A stretch of DNA of 15,569 bases from Planctomycetota bacterium (GTDB lineage Bacteria > Planctomycetota > Phycisphaerae > WQYP01). How positions within the stretch are numbered: the first letter of the stretch is position 1; each line of letters begins with the position of its first letter. The translations under genes were made by a program, and so were the position numbers. Positions 7,742 to 14,622 of this stretch are shown one piece after another. The notes under the pieces are model-generated. The model searched no databases and was not told the DNA's origin. It was given only the letters and a program-made list of their open reading frames with translations. The stretch covers positions 1 to 15,569 of the forward strand of contig JAKAZF010000010.1 of NCBI GenBank assembly GCA_021826605.1, given 5' to 3'.

Positions 7742-9817
7742 TTATTGCGGCGCACCGCTTTCACTTCCAGGGGAATTAGGACCGCCCGGTCCACCCGGCG
7801 TTCCCATCCCGCCCGGCGGCCCTGACGGCGGCGGCACCATCATACTGCCCGATGACCGATGGCCGATTTGCCAAATTTCCGGCGGCGTCACGTTGGGGCC
7901 TAAAACCACTTTGTTGATGCGCCCGAACATTTTGCCCAACGCCTGATAGAACGCCCACGACATCGCCGCCGGAGCAGCCTTGGCAAACGCTTTCGATTGA
8001 ACCGTCAGCGCCTTGGCCCGGCCCTGTTCAATATTGACCACCTTGGCGGCGTAACCGTCAGCCGCCAATAATTTACCCTTGGCATAACCTTGTGCCTGCG
8101 CCACGTCCGCATAGGCTTCTGTTTGCGCCGCGTCCACCAGTTGTTCTTGAATTTCCCGCGATGCCACAACATTTTCAAAGGCCGCCGCCGGTCCCAGCAA
8201 TCTTCCCTGTGCGGTATTTTGAGTCTGACCTTTTGGCGGATGAATATCTTTAATTTCCACACTCAAAATCACGATCCCGGATTTCATCTGATCCAACACC
8301 TGTTGCATTGCCTGCTTGATGCTTTGGGACACCGGCCCCACATTGGATTCCATGATCTGCTTAAGTGTATTTTGGGCAAATACCCGTGTGACAGCATACA
8401 AAAGCACCTGATGCACCAAGGCCGAATCCATCCGCCGCAAATGCAGCGCGGAGCCGGCACCCGTTAAGCCTCCAACTTCAATAATGTTGCTCGTCGAGAC
8501 ATTATCAAAAAATTCGCCCGGGTTTTTTACCCGCCACCACGCCGCCACAAAGCCATCCAGTAACTGCGACGCCGGACTCCCATCCGGATTGACATCCCCG
8601 GTTAAAAATTCCTGATCCGGAATGGAAATATGCTGGCTCCAAAAGGAGAACGCATTGTTGCCCAGCAGATTTTTATCCCGTTCTTCCGAGCCAACCACCA
8701 CCAGATTGACCTTATCCGTCGGCTCATCCTGCAGCTTATCAATGGGCCAGGGCCATAAAATATGCAGCCCCGGCTGTAATGGATGCGCCAGATCCGCAGT
8801 AGTTGTCACACCCAGATGTTCAAGAATGCCCACCTCACCGGTCGGCACAACGTGCATGGTGCTTAATAGCACGACAAACAGAAAACCCGCAATCAAGATA
8901 CGTGGAATTAACCGCGAAAAAATGGCGACGACCGTCGTGCCGCTGCTGGCCATGCCGATACTTTCGGAAACCAGTACCTTAATACCCACGATCCAGCCGC
9001 TGGAAAGCATGGGCACCAGCGGGAGTTGCTGCAAATCCACACCGGCCTGGTCCAATTCCACAATTCCGCCATGGCTGCGGATGGAATTTATTCCCAATTC
9101 AAAGGCCTGTAAAACCAGCACCGCACCGATAAATATCGCTGCCGCCTGACTGGCATAATCCACCTTGGCCCACACCGCAATAACCGCCGCCAGCAGTACG
9201 ACCGCACCAGGAATGCCCAGAATTACAATACCGTTCGAGGCATCAACCAAGCCCTCGGTTTCCGGTCGTGGACGGGAAAAGGGAATCAGCAGGATATAAA
9301 TCAGTAACGCCGTCCCCGCCGCCACCACCGCACCGGGATCCAGCGGAACCGGAGAAATGACAATGGGATGGCCCGGAGAAACAGAAGCGAAATCATGATA
9401 AACCAAAAGCCCGATCAGCCCGGCGAGCACCAGAAATCCCAGGGAACATAAACCCACAATCACGCGCTGAAAACCGGTATCCAGCGTGGTGATATCTTCG
9501 GGGGCCACCGGAGCCGGTGCCGCCACCGCCGAGCTGGCGGTTTCATCGGAATAGCTCATGTGAAACGCGCCCATCGGGGCCAGGGGCGTAAATTTCACGT
9601 TAGCTTCCGCTTCCGCCTCATCCACCAGAGCCGCCTGCTGGCGTGCCAATCGCAGGCCCCACCAGGCCAGAAACGCCAAAACCGTCTGCCCCAGAGCCGC
9701 GAACATCGCCGCCCAGAAACAGACCGCCCCGTACTTGAAGGTGGCAATGGCCAGAGCCGCTGTGACCAGCAGCAATCCCATCAAAACCCAAAATGCTACC
9801 GTGATAGATCGCTTCAC
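7742..9817 (-). CDS. Large multi-spanning SPFH (HflK-like) protein
   Basis: This 691-residue protein is roughly twice the length of a standard HflK. Residues 1 to about 323 hold some seven hydrophobic segments (near 5-27, 30-57, 116-140, 161-181, 195-217, 225-243 and 305-323), with an Ala/Pro-rich linker at about 95-108. An SPFH domain follows from the VVPTGEVGILEHLG block, with HflK-like features such as PLQPGLHILWPWPID and the segment FLTGDVN. A long Ala/Gln-rich helical region spans about 540-630, and a Pro/Gly-rich low-complexity tail occupies about the last 35 residues. The GTG start at 9817 is preferred because AAGGA lies 9 nt upstream and the hydrophobic N-terminus begins at once. It sits between the P1B ATPase and the hflC-like gene. 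It may form a polytopic version of the HflKC scaffold; the role of the N-terminal membrane domain is unknown. Confidence 0.82.
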   Translation of the reverse strand: MKRSITVAFWVLMGLLLVTAALAIATFKYGAVCFWAAMFAALGQTVLAFLAWWGLRLARQQAALVDEAEAEANVKFTPLAPMGAFHMSYSDETASSAVAAPAPVAPEDITTLDTGFQRVIVGLCSLGFLVLAGLIGLLVYHDFASVSPGHPIVISPVPLDPGAVVAAGTALLIYILLIPFSRPRPETEGLVDASNGIVILGIPGAVVLLAAVIAVWAKVDYASQAAAIFIGAVLVLQAFELGINSIRSHGGIVELDQAGVDLQQLPLVPMLSSGWIVGIKVLVSESIGMASSGTTVVAIFSRLIPRILIAGFLFVVLLSTMHVVPTGEVGILEHLGVTTTADLAHPLQPGLHILWPWPIDKLQDEPTDKVNLVVVGSEERDKNLLGNNAFSFWSQHISIPDQEFLTGDVNPDGSPASQLLDGFVAAWWRVKNPGEFFDNVSTSNIIEVGGLTGAGSALHLRRMDSALVHQVLLYAVTRVFAQNTLKQIMESNVGPVSQSIKQAMQQVLDQMKSGIVILSVEIKDIHPPKGQTQNTAQGRLLGPAAAFENVVASREIQEQLVDAAQTEAYADVAQAQGYAKGKLLAADGYAAKVVNIEQGRAKALTVQSKAFAKAAPAAMSWAFYQALGKMFGRINKVVLGPNVTPPEIWQIGHRSSGSMMVPPPSGPPGGMGTPGGPGGPNSPGSESGAPQ

Positions 9818-9919
9818 GCCTGAATTTCCTTACAAGCCGCTGATACCCTTGTAGATTGCGGCGCTTTCCCGCAACCCGGTAACTTCCCGCAGAAAGTTCT
9901 TAATATGGTTAAAAGACGC

Positions 9920-12025
9920 TCACGCCTGAGACAGCACGGGGGCACCGATACCCTCGGGCGCTGCTTTTCTGCGTACGCCAATGGGCAACGGCTTACGGTT
10001 CACACCGACATCACCCGCCAACCGTACCGAATTCACCGCTATGACAACCACTGCCAGCATGTGAATCAGGGCCGCAACCACCGGGCCGAACAGGCCGAAG
10101 GCCGCCGCCACCAAAGCGAAGATTGCGAAAAATAAAGCATATCCGATATTTTGATAAATCGCGACACGCGTCTGACGAGCCAGATAAATTAACAACGGAA
10201 TACGCGTAAGATCATCCTTCAGCAGAATCGCATCCGCCGCTTCAATGGCCGCGTCCGTGCCCCGCAATCCCAATGCAATGCCCACCGTAGCCGCCGCCAG
10301 TGATGGCGCATCATTAATACCTTCACCTACCATGGCCACGCCATGATCCCCGCGCTGAAGCTGCCGAATTAATGCTTCTTTTTGCGCCGGCAACAGCTCG
10401 GCGTAGATATCATCACACCCTACCGCACGACCCACCATTTGAGCCGTCTTCCGGCGATCACCGGTCATCATGACAATGCGCTTCACACCCAGATTCCGCA
10501 GATGCTTAATGGCACGTCGCGCTTCGGGGCGAATTTCATCCGTCAGGCAAATTGACCCCATTAAGCGCCCTTCGTGCATCACATACACCGGCACCAGCGG
10601 TAATTCCGATTCCGCAGCCTCCACATTGCCCGCACCTGCCGCTAATTCCGGCGGCAGAATTTTAAGCGACCCCGCTCGCGTCATCCCCCCATCCACTTCC
10701 GCTTCCACGCCCAGGCCTTCCAGAATCTTTACATCCGCAGCTTCATGGAACGCCACCCCGCGATCCCGCACATAAGAACAGATGGTCTTCGCCAAGGGAT
10801 GGCTGCTGCGATTTTCCACCGCCGCCGCCAGAGCCAGCAATCGGCTTTCCTCTACGCCTTCCGCCGGACGCACGCTATGAACAATAAATTTGCCCGTGGT
10901 CAGCGTGCCGGTTTTATCAAATACCACCGTATCCAGATTTACCGACGCTTCCACAAACGGCCCGGCCTTAATTTGAATCCCGCTTCGACTGGCCCGCGCC
11001 AGCGCCACCACAATTGCCAGCGGCGATGCCAGCAGCATCGCGCACGGACATCCCACCACCCACATGGTGATCATCCGGCCCGGCTGCCCGGAAACCCAGA
11101 ATGCCACCACCGACAATATCAATACCAGCGGCGTATAAAAGGAGAAAAATCGATCAGCGGCACGAATTACCTGCGGCTGATATTGCTGCGCTCGCCGCAC
11201 CAGAGCAATCGTCTGCCCCAACGCCGAATGCTCGCCCACGCGTGTAACCTGGGCCTGTACCGACCCCGTCAGATTAATGGTACCCGCTAAAACCGTGCCC
11301 CCTGCTGTCTTATCAACCGGAATGGATTCCCCGGTCACCATGGATTCATCCACGCTGGTAGAACCCGTGACCACTGTGCCGTCGCCAGCGATGCGTTCGC
11401 CTGGTTCAATAACCAGCATATCGCCTTCCCGCAGCGCTTCAGCGGGAATAATTTCATCTTTTTCGCCCCGACGCACACGGGCGTGTACCGGTGCCAGATT
11501 CTGTAAAGCCAGCACCGCGTTGCGGGCGCTTTCCGTAGCCACCTGTTCAATTAATGCCCCAACCTGCAGCAACAACGCCACCAGGCCGGCCTCAATAAGC
11601 CATCCCAGGGCAATGGCCCCGATAATGCTTAAGGCGACAAGTTCATTGACATTGGTTCTACCGCGGGATAATCCCTTGGCCGCCTGCCAGAATATTGGCC
11701 CGCCGGAAATCAGCGCCGCCAACAGCCCCAACGCACGGGCGATCGGAACTTCCGTGGGAAACTGATAAAAAATACCGGCCAAAATTAACAACGCTACAGT
11801 TGTCGGCACGAGAACCGAAAGCTGCAGCTGTAAACTTACACCGGAATGGCTATGCCCCACCGCTTGGCCCTGCGGCCCCGCCTCATGGTCGTGCCCGCAG
11901 GCACAGGCAATGCCATCAGATGCATGAGAATGTTCCGAATGCGAATGATTATGCTCCGGCAAGGGAATAGCTACTTCACCAATCCGGACCGAAGTACCGC
12001 TTGGAGTTGGGGTTGTCTGGCTCAC
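9920..12025 (-). CDS. P1B-type heavy-metal ATPase with His-rich N-terminus
   Basis: This 701-residue ATP-driven metal exporter has all the P-type core motifs: TGES (231-234, actuator), the membrane metal-site CPC (326-328), DKTGT with the phosphorylated Asp370, the HP dipeptide (409-410), TGD (521-523), and GEGINDAP (567-574, with Glu where GDG is usual). There is no N-terminal HMA domain with GMxCxxC. Instead residues 25-60 are rich in His with a CACGHDH cluster. The last membrane segment reads AALIHMLAVVVIAVNSVRL. It lacks the DxG typical of Zn/Cd pumps and the MSxS typical of Cu pumps, so the metal cannot be assigned. The start is GTG (12025) with GGTG 5 nt upstream; an upstream start is not supported. 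The large SPFH gene follows after 103 nt, suggesting co-expression. The frame stays open for 29 codons beyond the TGA stop. Confidence 0.9.
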   Translation of the reverse strand: MSQTTPTPSGTSVRIGEVAIPLPEHNHSHSEHSHASDGIACACGHDHEAGPQGQAVGHSHSGVSLQLQLSVLVPTTVALLILAGIFYQFPTEVPIARALGLLAALISGGPIFWQAAKGLSRGRTNVNELVALSIIGAIALGWLIEAGLVALLLQVGALIEQVATESARNAVLALQNLAPVHARVRRGEKDEIIPAEALREGDMLVIEPGERIAGDGTVVTGSTSVDESMVTGESIPVDKTAGGTVLAGTINLTGSVQAQVTRVGEHSALGQTIALVRRAQQYQPQVIRAADRFFSFYTPLVLILSVVAFWVSGQPGRMITMWVVGCPCAMLLASPLAIVVALARASRSGIQIKAGPFVEASVNLDTVVFDKTGTLTTGKFIVHSVRPAEGVEESRLLALAAAVENRSSHPLAKTICSYVRDRGVAFHEAADVKILEGLGVEAEVDGGMTRAGSLKILPPELAAGAGNVEAAESELPLVPVYVMHEGRLMGSICLTDEIRPEARRAIKHLRNLGVKRIVMMTGDRRKTAQMVGRAVGCDDIYAELLPAQKEALIRQLQRGDHGVAMVGEGINDAPSLAAATVGIALGLRGTDAAIEAADAILLKDDLTRIPLLIYLARQTRVAIYQNIGYALFFAIFALVAAAFGLFGPVVAALIHMLAVVVIAVNSVRLAGDVGVNRKPLPIGVRRKAAPEGIGAPVLSQA

Positions 12026-12269
12026 AAATTCACCAAAAAATACATAAACATAAAAATCTTATTCACGTACCGCCTGCATATCCGCCGCAGCATTAAAAAT
12101 GCGGTACATTACCGCTCCAACCGCCTGCTCTTTATATATCTCTCGCACACCGGCTTGGCCCAGCGGCCTGTTATCTTGCACATATTATCGGCTTTCGGCC
12201 ATGAACTGCTGAAGCACAATGCCAAAGCCATCCTTAATACGCAGAAGTTTACCATAAGGTTCAAATAAT
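12026..12269 (-). other. Intergenic leader between pfkB-like gene and P1B ATPase
   Basis: This 244-nt spacer is the longest gap inside the minus-strand run and is AT-rich near the ATPase start. It contains a TATATAAA stretch (12138-12131, minus strand) and a small GCATT/AATGC hairpin (12090-12102), but no convincing -35 and -10 pair and no clear U-tailed terminator. A promoter for the P1B-SPFH-ABC operon is likeliest here. That is an inference from spacing, not from a motif. Confidence 0.35.
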
Positions 12270-13217
12270 TTACACCCGTGCCACAACCACCTGCTCCAGC
12301 AACCTGGAATATTTCCCTGAATCAAAAATTTCCAAATCCTCGGAGACCGCTCGCGCTGTTGCCAACGCCACGCCGGCACCCAGTGCCTGCACGGGAGTTT
12401 TCCCCTGCGCTAATCCATGCACAAAACCCGCCAGCAGATGATCCCCGCACGCCACCGTTCGTACCACCGGTTCCGCCAGATGCACGCTTGCCGCAAAGCA
12501 TTCGCCGTGCCGGATCAGCAAGGCACCCTGTTGCCCGCGGCTCACAATCAGATTTTCCACTGGGCAGGCCTGTTTTTGAGCCGCTGCAGTAATATCCGCC
12601 ACGGTTTCCAGTTTGCCAACTCCCCACGCCTGAGCCAATTCCGCAACATTGGGTTTGGCAATCCATAAGGGTTTGCGTAACGCCATCGCCAACGCCTCCC
12701 CCGCCGTATCCACCGCCACCAAGCCCCCCAAACCCAGCGCTACATCCAGCAAATCACCAAACTGCCGCGCGGAAAGCCCGACTGGCAGGCTTCCGGAAAA
12801 CAACACCCCGTCCCCCGGCTGCACCGTTTGCTTCAAGTCCTTTTCCATAGCCGCAATTTCGGTTTCTTTCACCTCAAAGCCCGCGAGGCGTATATGCGTT
12901 TCCCCGTCACCATGCAAAACGGTTATATTCTGCCGCGTGGCCTGCGCTAAAAGCGCGAAATGACACGCCACCGCTCCAGGCCCAAGCTTGTGCAATTGCT
13001 CCTTAAAGAAAGACCAATCCCCCTCCCCCAAAAACCCGCACGCCCGCACATCCTCCCCCAGCAACACCAGCGCCCGCGTAACATTGGCCGCCTTACCCGC
13101 CGCAATGCGCGCTACCAACCGCCCGGAATTCACCTCCCCCGGCAAAAACCCCCGGCACCGCACCACACAATCAATCGCCGGATTTAACCCAACCGTTATA
13201 ACATTTCTTACCATCAT
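12270..13217 (-). CDS. PfkB-family sugar kinase (1-phosphofructokinase/tagatose-6-P kinase-like)
   Basis: This is a 315-residue ribokinase-fold kinase of the PfkB family, which phosphorylates sugars or sugar phosphates with ATP. The N-terminal TVGLNPAID is the hallmark of the 1-phosphofructokinase/tagatose-6-phosphate kinase branch. Other landmarks are SGSLP (about 141-145), KPNVAEL (about 188-194), and the C-terminal motif TVACGDHLLAGF with the catalytic base near Asp259. Two signatures are altered: the first reads AGKAANV where GGKGxNV is usual, and the second has ACGDH where GAGDS is usual. The catalytic Asp is kept, so the enzyme may be active, but the phosphate-binding glycines differ. 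The ATG at 13217 is chosen over the TTG at 13226. A TATAAT box ends 8 nt before that ATG, so the mRNA may be leaderless; ATG at 13214 is also possible. The exact substrate is unknown. Confidence 0.85.
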   Translation of the reverse strand: MMVRNVITVGLNPAIDCVVRCRGFLPGEVNSGRLVARIAAGKAANVTRALVLLGEDVRACGFLGEGDWSFFKEQLHKLGPGAVACHFALLAQATRQNITVLHGDGETHIRLAGFEVKETEIAAMEKDLKQTVQPGDGVLFSGSLPVGLSARQFGDLLDVALGLGGLVAVDTAGEALAMALRKPLWIAKPNVAELAQAWGVGKLETVADITAAAQKQACPVENLIVSRGQQGALLIRHGECFAASVHLAEPVVRTVACGDHLLAGFVHGLAQGKTPVQALGAGVALATARAVSEDLEIFDSGKYSRLLEQVVVARV

Positions 13218-13225
13218 CGCCCCCA

Positions 13226-13231
13226 ATTATA
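13226..13231 (-). promoter_or_regulatory. -10 box of the pfkB-like gene (possible leaderless start)
   Basis: A perfect TATAAT on the minus strand lies 8 nt before the ATG at 13217, so transcription would begin within a few bases of the start codon. No good -35 is visible at 16-19 nt, because the upstream DNA is a GC-rich run. There is also no well-placed Shine-Dalgarno, which fits a leaderless message. Confidence 0.35.
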
Positions 13232-13253
13232 TCCCACCGCCGCCCCGCCGCCA

Positions 13254-13330
13254 GAATCCGGAACCTTGAATCTGGAATCTGAAATTTCAGATCCGGAACC
13301 TGGAATTTAGAACCTTGAATCTCGTATCCA
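13254..13330. repeat. Degenerate heptanucleotide tandem array (11 units)
   Basis: Read in steps of 7 the units are GAATCCG, GAACCTT, GAATCTG, GAATCTG, AAATTTC, AGATCCG, GAACCTG, GAATTTA, GAACCTT, GAATCTC and GTATCCA. The consensus is GAAYCTK. The array holds a perfect 16-bp palindrome, ATCTGAAATTTCAGAT (13277-13292). It resembles the heptameric short tandem repeats described in cyanobacteria and common between genes in some other bacteria. It lies in non-coding DNA just upstream of the pfkB-like gene. Confidence 0.75.
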
Positions 13331-13336
13331 GAAAAA

Positions 13337-13410
13337 TTGCAGCGCAGCGCTTCAGCCTGCGGTACGGACCGCCGACGTCCCGTCGGCACAACGAGCAGGC
13401 GAGGCGCCTT
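13337..13410. repeat. REP-like palindromic intergenic element
   Basis: Three short inverted repeats occur in a row: AGCGC-A-GCGCT (13341-13351), GCCGACG-TCC-CGTCGGC (13371-13387) and AGGCG-AGG-CGCCT (13397-13409). The arrangement and the CCGACGTCCCGTCGG core match a dispersed repeat I recall from Verrucomicrobia and Planctomycetes genomes, where it is often mistranslated as part of hypothetical proteins. No gene is supported across it. Confidence 0.55.
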
Positions 13411-13527
13411 CGATCCAATTAATCCACACGCCCCAAGCTGTCCATTTGGAGTTTGCGGGCCGGCGATGTTCATCGAAGACATCCACGCCGCTGGCCGGAA
13501 AATAAATTTGCCGTACAATTTCCGGTT
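13411..13527. other. Non-coding junction upstream of the dinD cassette
   Basis: No supported gene is seen here. The stretch holds an imperfect inverted repeat GGCCGGCGATGT / ACATCCACGCCGCTGGCC (about 13459-13496) and the CCGGAAA/TTTCCGG repeat listed separately. It probably carries the control region of the dinD cassette and may mark the edge of the transferred segment. Confidence 0.4.
13495..13525 (+). promoter_or_regulatory. Candidate operator/promoter: inverted repeat around a -10-like TACAAT
   Basis: CCGGAAA (13495-13501) and TTTCCGG (13519-13525) form a perfect 7-bp inverted repeat with a 17-nt spacer. TACAAT (13514-13519, 5 of 6 matches to the -10 consensus) lies inside the right half, 8 nt before an ATG at 13528. 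No good -35 is seen. An operator for a dimeric repressor controlling dinD is possible. It does not match the known LexA boxes of E. coli (CTGT-N8-ACAG) or Bacillus (CGAAC-N4-GTTCG). Confidence 0.3.
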
Positions 13528-13665
13528 ATGGCCCATAACAAGCAAAAACTCGAGCGTACCTAGGTCAGCAAGATCGAGAAGCGGCTGAAGCGCACCGGTG
13601 GCCCCCGGCCCTGTCCACAATCCGACGCAGCGTTGCGTGAGTTGCTGCGTGAGTTGAAAATATGA
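13528..13665 (+). pseudogene. Short basic reading frame interrupted by TAG
   Basis: An ATG at 13528 opens MAHNKQKLERT, then TAG at 13561-13563. The same frame then continues as VSKIEKRLKRTGG, passes through SDAALRELLRELKI, and ends at TGA (13663-13665). Both halves read as Lys/Arg-rich helical protein, so this looks like one small gene of about 45 codons with an amber codon at position 12. It may be a pseudogene, a remnant of a longer gene, or a readthrough case. No Shine-Dalgarno precedes it. The ATG lies 8 nt after TACAAT, so a leaderless 11-residue leader peptide ahead of dinD is another reading. I do not recognise a family. Confidence 0.35.
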
Positions 13666-13731
13666 ACGTCATCGACCGCCCAGCGGTTGGCTGGATCCCG
13701 CAGTGTGAAACAATGACCGGAGGATTATGCA

Positions 13732-14622
13732 ATGACAGAGATTTTACCCACGCCCGATTCTTCTCCCTCCGCCGCCATAGGCTTCGAGGAACTCAAACTC
13801 GTGAACGCACACGGGGCTGAATACTTCAGCGCCCGGGACTTGCAATCCATGTTGGGCTACAACCATTGGCGAAACTTCGAGAAGGCGATCACCAAGGCTG
13901 TCATCTCCTGCGAGAAATCCGGGAATGACCCGGAGCATCACTTTGCGCGCGCGCGCAAAGCGATCGCCGGGGGCAAAGGCGCTGTGCAGGAAGTTCCTGA
14001 TTTTCACCTCTCCCGCTTCGCCTGTTACCTGATCGCCCAGAATGGCGACCCGCGCAAGCCGGAAATTGCCCTCGCCCAGAAGTATTTTGCCATCCAGACC
14101 CGCCGTCAGGAGTTGACTGATGCTTACCGCCGTGACCAAGAACGCCTTGAACTGCGCCAGCAAACAAAGGAGGAGTTTAAGGCCCTTTCCGGGGCGGCCC
14201 AAGATGCCGGCGTCCAGGGGCGGATGTTCGGCGTTTTCCATGATGCCGGCTACAAGGGGTTGTACGGCGGGCTGGGCAGCGAGCAGATCAAAACGCGCAA
14301 GCGTATCCCCGGCGGCGAAAACCTGATGGACCGCATGGACACCACTGAGCTTGCCGCCAACCAGTTCCGCATGACCCAGGCCCGCGAGAAATTAAAAAGC
14401 CAGGGCATCAACGGGCAGCGGCACGCCATCGACACGCACATGCAGGTAGGCAAGGAAGTGCGGGAAGCGATCAAACGCATCGGCGGCACCATGCCGGAGA
14501 ATCTTTCTCCGGCGGAACACATCAAGCAGGTGGAAAAGCGCCTCAGGGAATCAACACCCAAGTTGGAACTCGACGGTCCCGCCGCCAGGGGCTTGAACGG
14601 TGACGTGGAAGCCGATGCCTAA
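13732..14622 (+). CDS. dinD: DNA damage-inducible protein D (DinD)
   Basis: This 296-residue cytoplasmic protein is clearly of the DinD family. E. coli DinD (274 residues) is SOS-induced and is reported to inhibit RecA strand exchange. Matching blocks, in order, are FEELKLVNAHGAEYFSARDL, LSRFACYLIAQNGDPRKPEI, YFAIQTRRQEL, GYKGLYGG, TTELAANQFRMTQAREKL, and GGTMPENL near the C-terminus. The N-terminal part resembles the BRO-N/KilA-type domains of phage and mobile-element proteins. GGAGG lies 8 nt upstream of the ATG at 13732. The gene stands divergent from pfkB and overlaps the next ORF by 8 nt. In many genomes dinD-like genes sit within restriction-modification or defence operons, which fits the remnants downstream. 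No recognised LexA box was found upstream. Confidence 0.93.
   Translation: MTEILPTPDSSPSAAIGFEELKLVNAHGAEYFSARDLQSMLGYNHWRNFEKAITKAVISCEKSGNDPEHHFARARKAIAGGKGAVQEVPDFHLSRFACYLIAQNGDPRKPEIALAQKYFAIQTRRQELTDAYRRDQERLELRQQTKEEFKALSGAAQDAGVQGRMFGVFHDAGYKGLYGGLGSEQIKTRKRIPGGENLMDRMDTTELAANQFRMTQAREKLKSQGINGQRHAIDTHMQVGKEVREAIKRIGGTMPENLSPAEHIKQVEKRLRESTPKLELDGPAARGLNGDVEADA

Noticed and set aside
12131..12138. TATATAAA on the minus strand as the P1B operon promoter
   Set aside because: No acceptable -35 hexamer lies at 16-19 nt, so it is mentioned only within the leader entry.
12157..12168. GGCC-CAGC-GGCC hairpin in the pfkB-P1B spacer as a terminator
   Set aside because: The stem is only 4 bp and no U-run follows on the minus strand.
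12185..12268. Minus-strand frame after the pfkB stop reading KLFEPYGKLLRIKDGFGIV
   Set aside because: It looks protein-like but has no start codon or ribosome site of its own, is out of frame with pfkB, and is under 30 codons long. Chance or a faint remnant is as likely.
13254..13410. CRISPR array
   Set aside because: Units are 7 nt and contiguous with no spacers, and no cas genes are present.
13171..13620. 149-residue minus-strand frame spanning the repeat region
   Set aside because: It translates the REP-like element and the heptamer array and overlaps the pfkB start. It has low-complexity repeats and no ribosome site, so it is a spurious frame.
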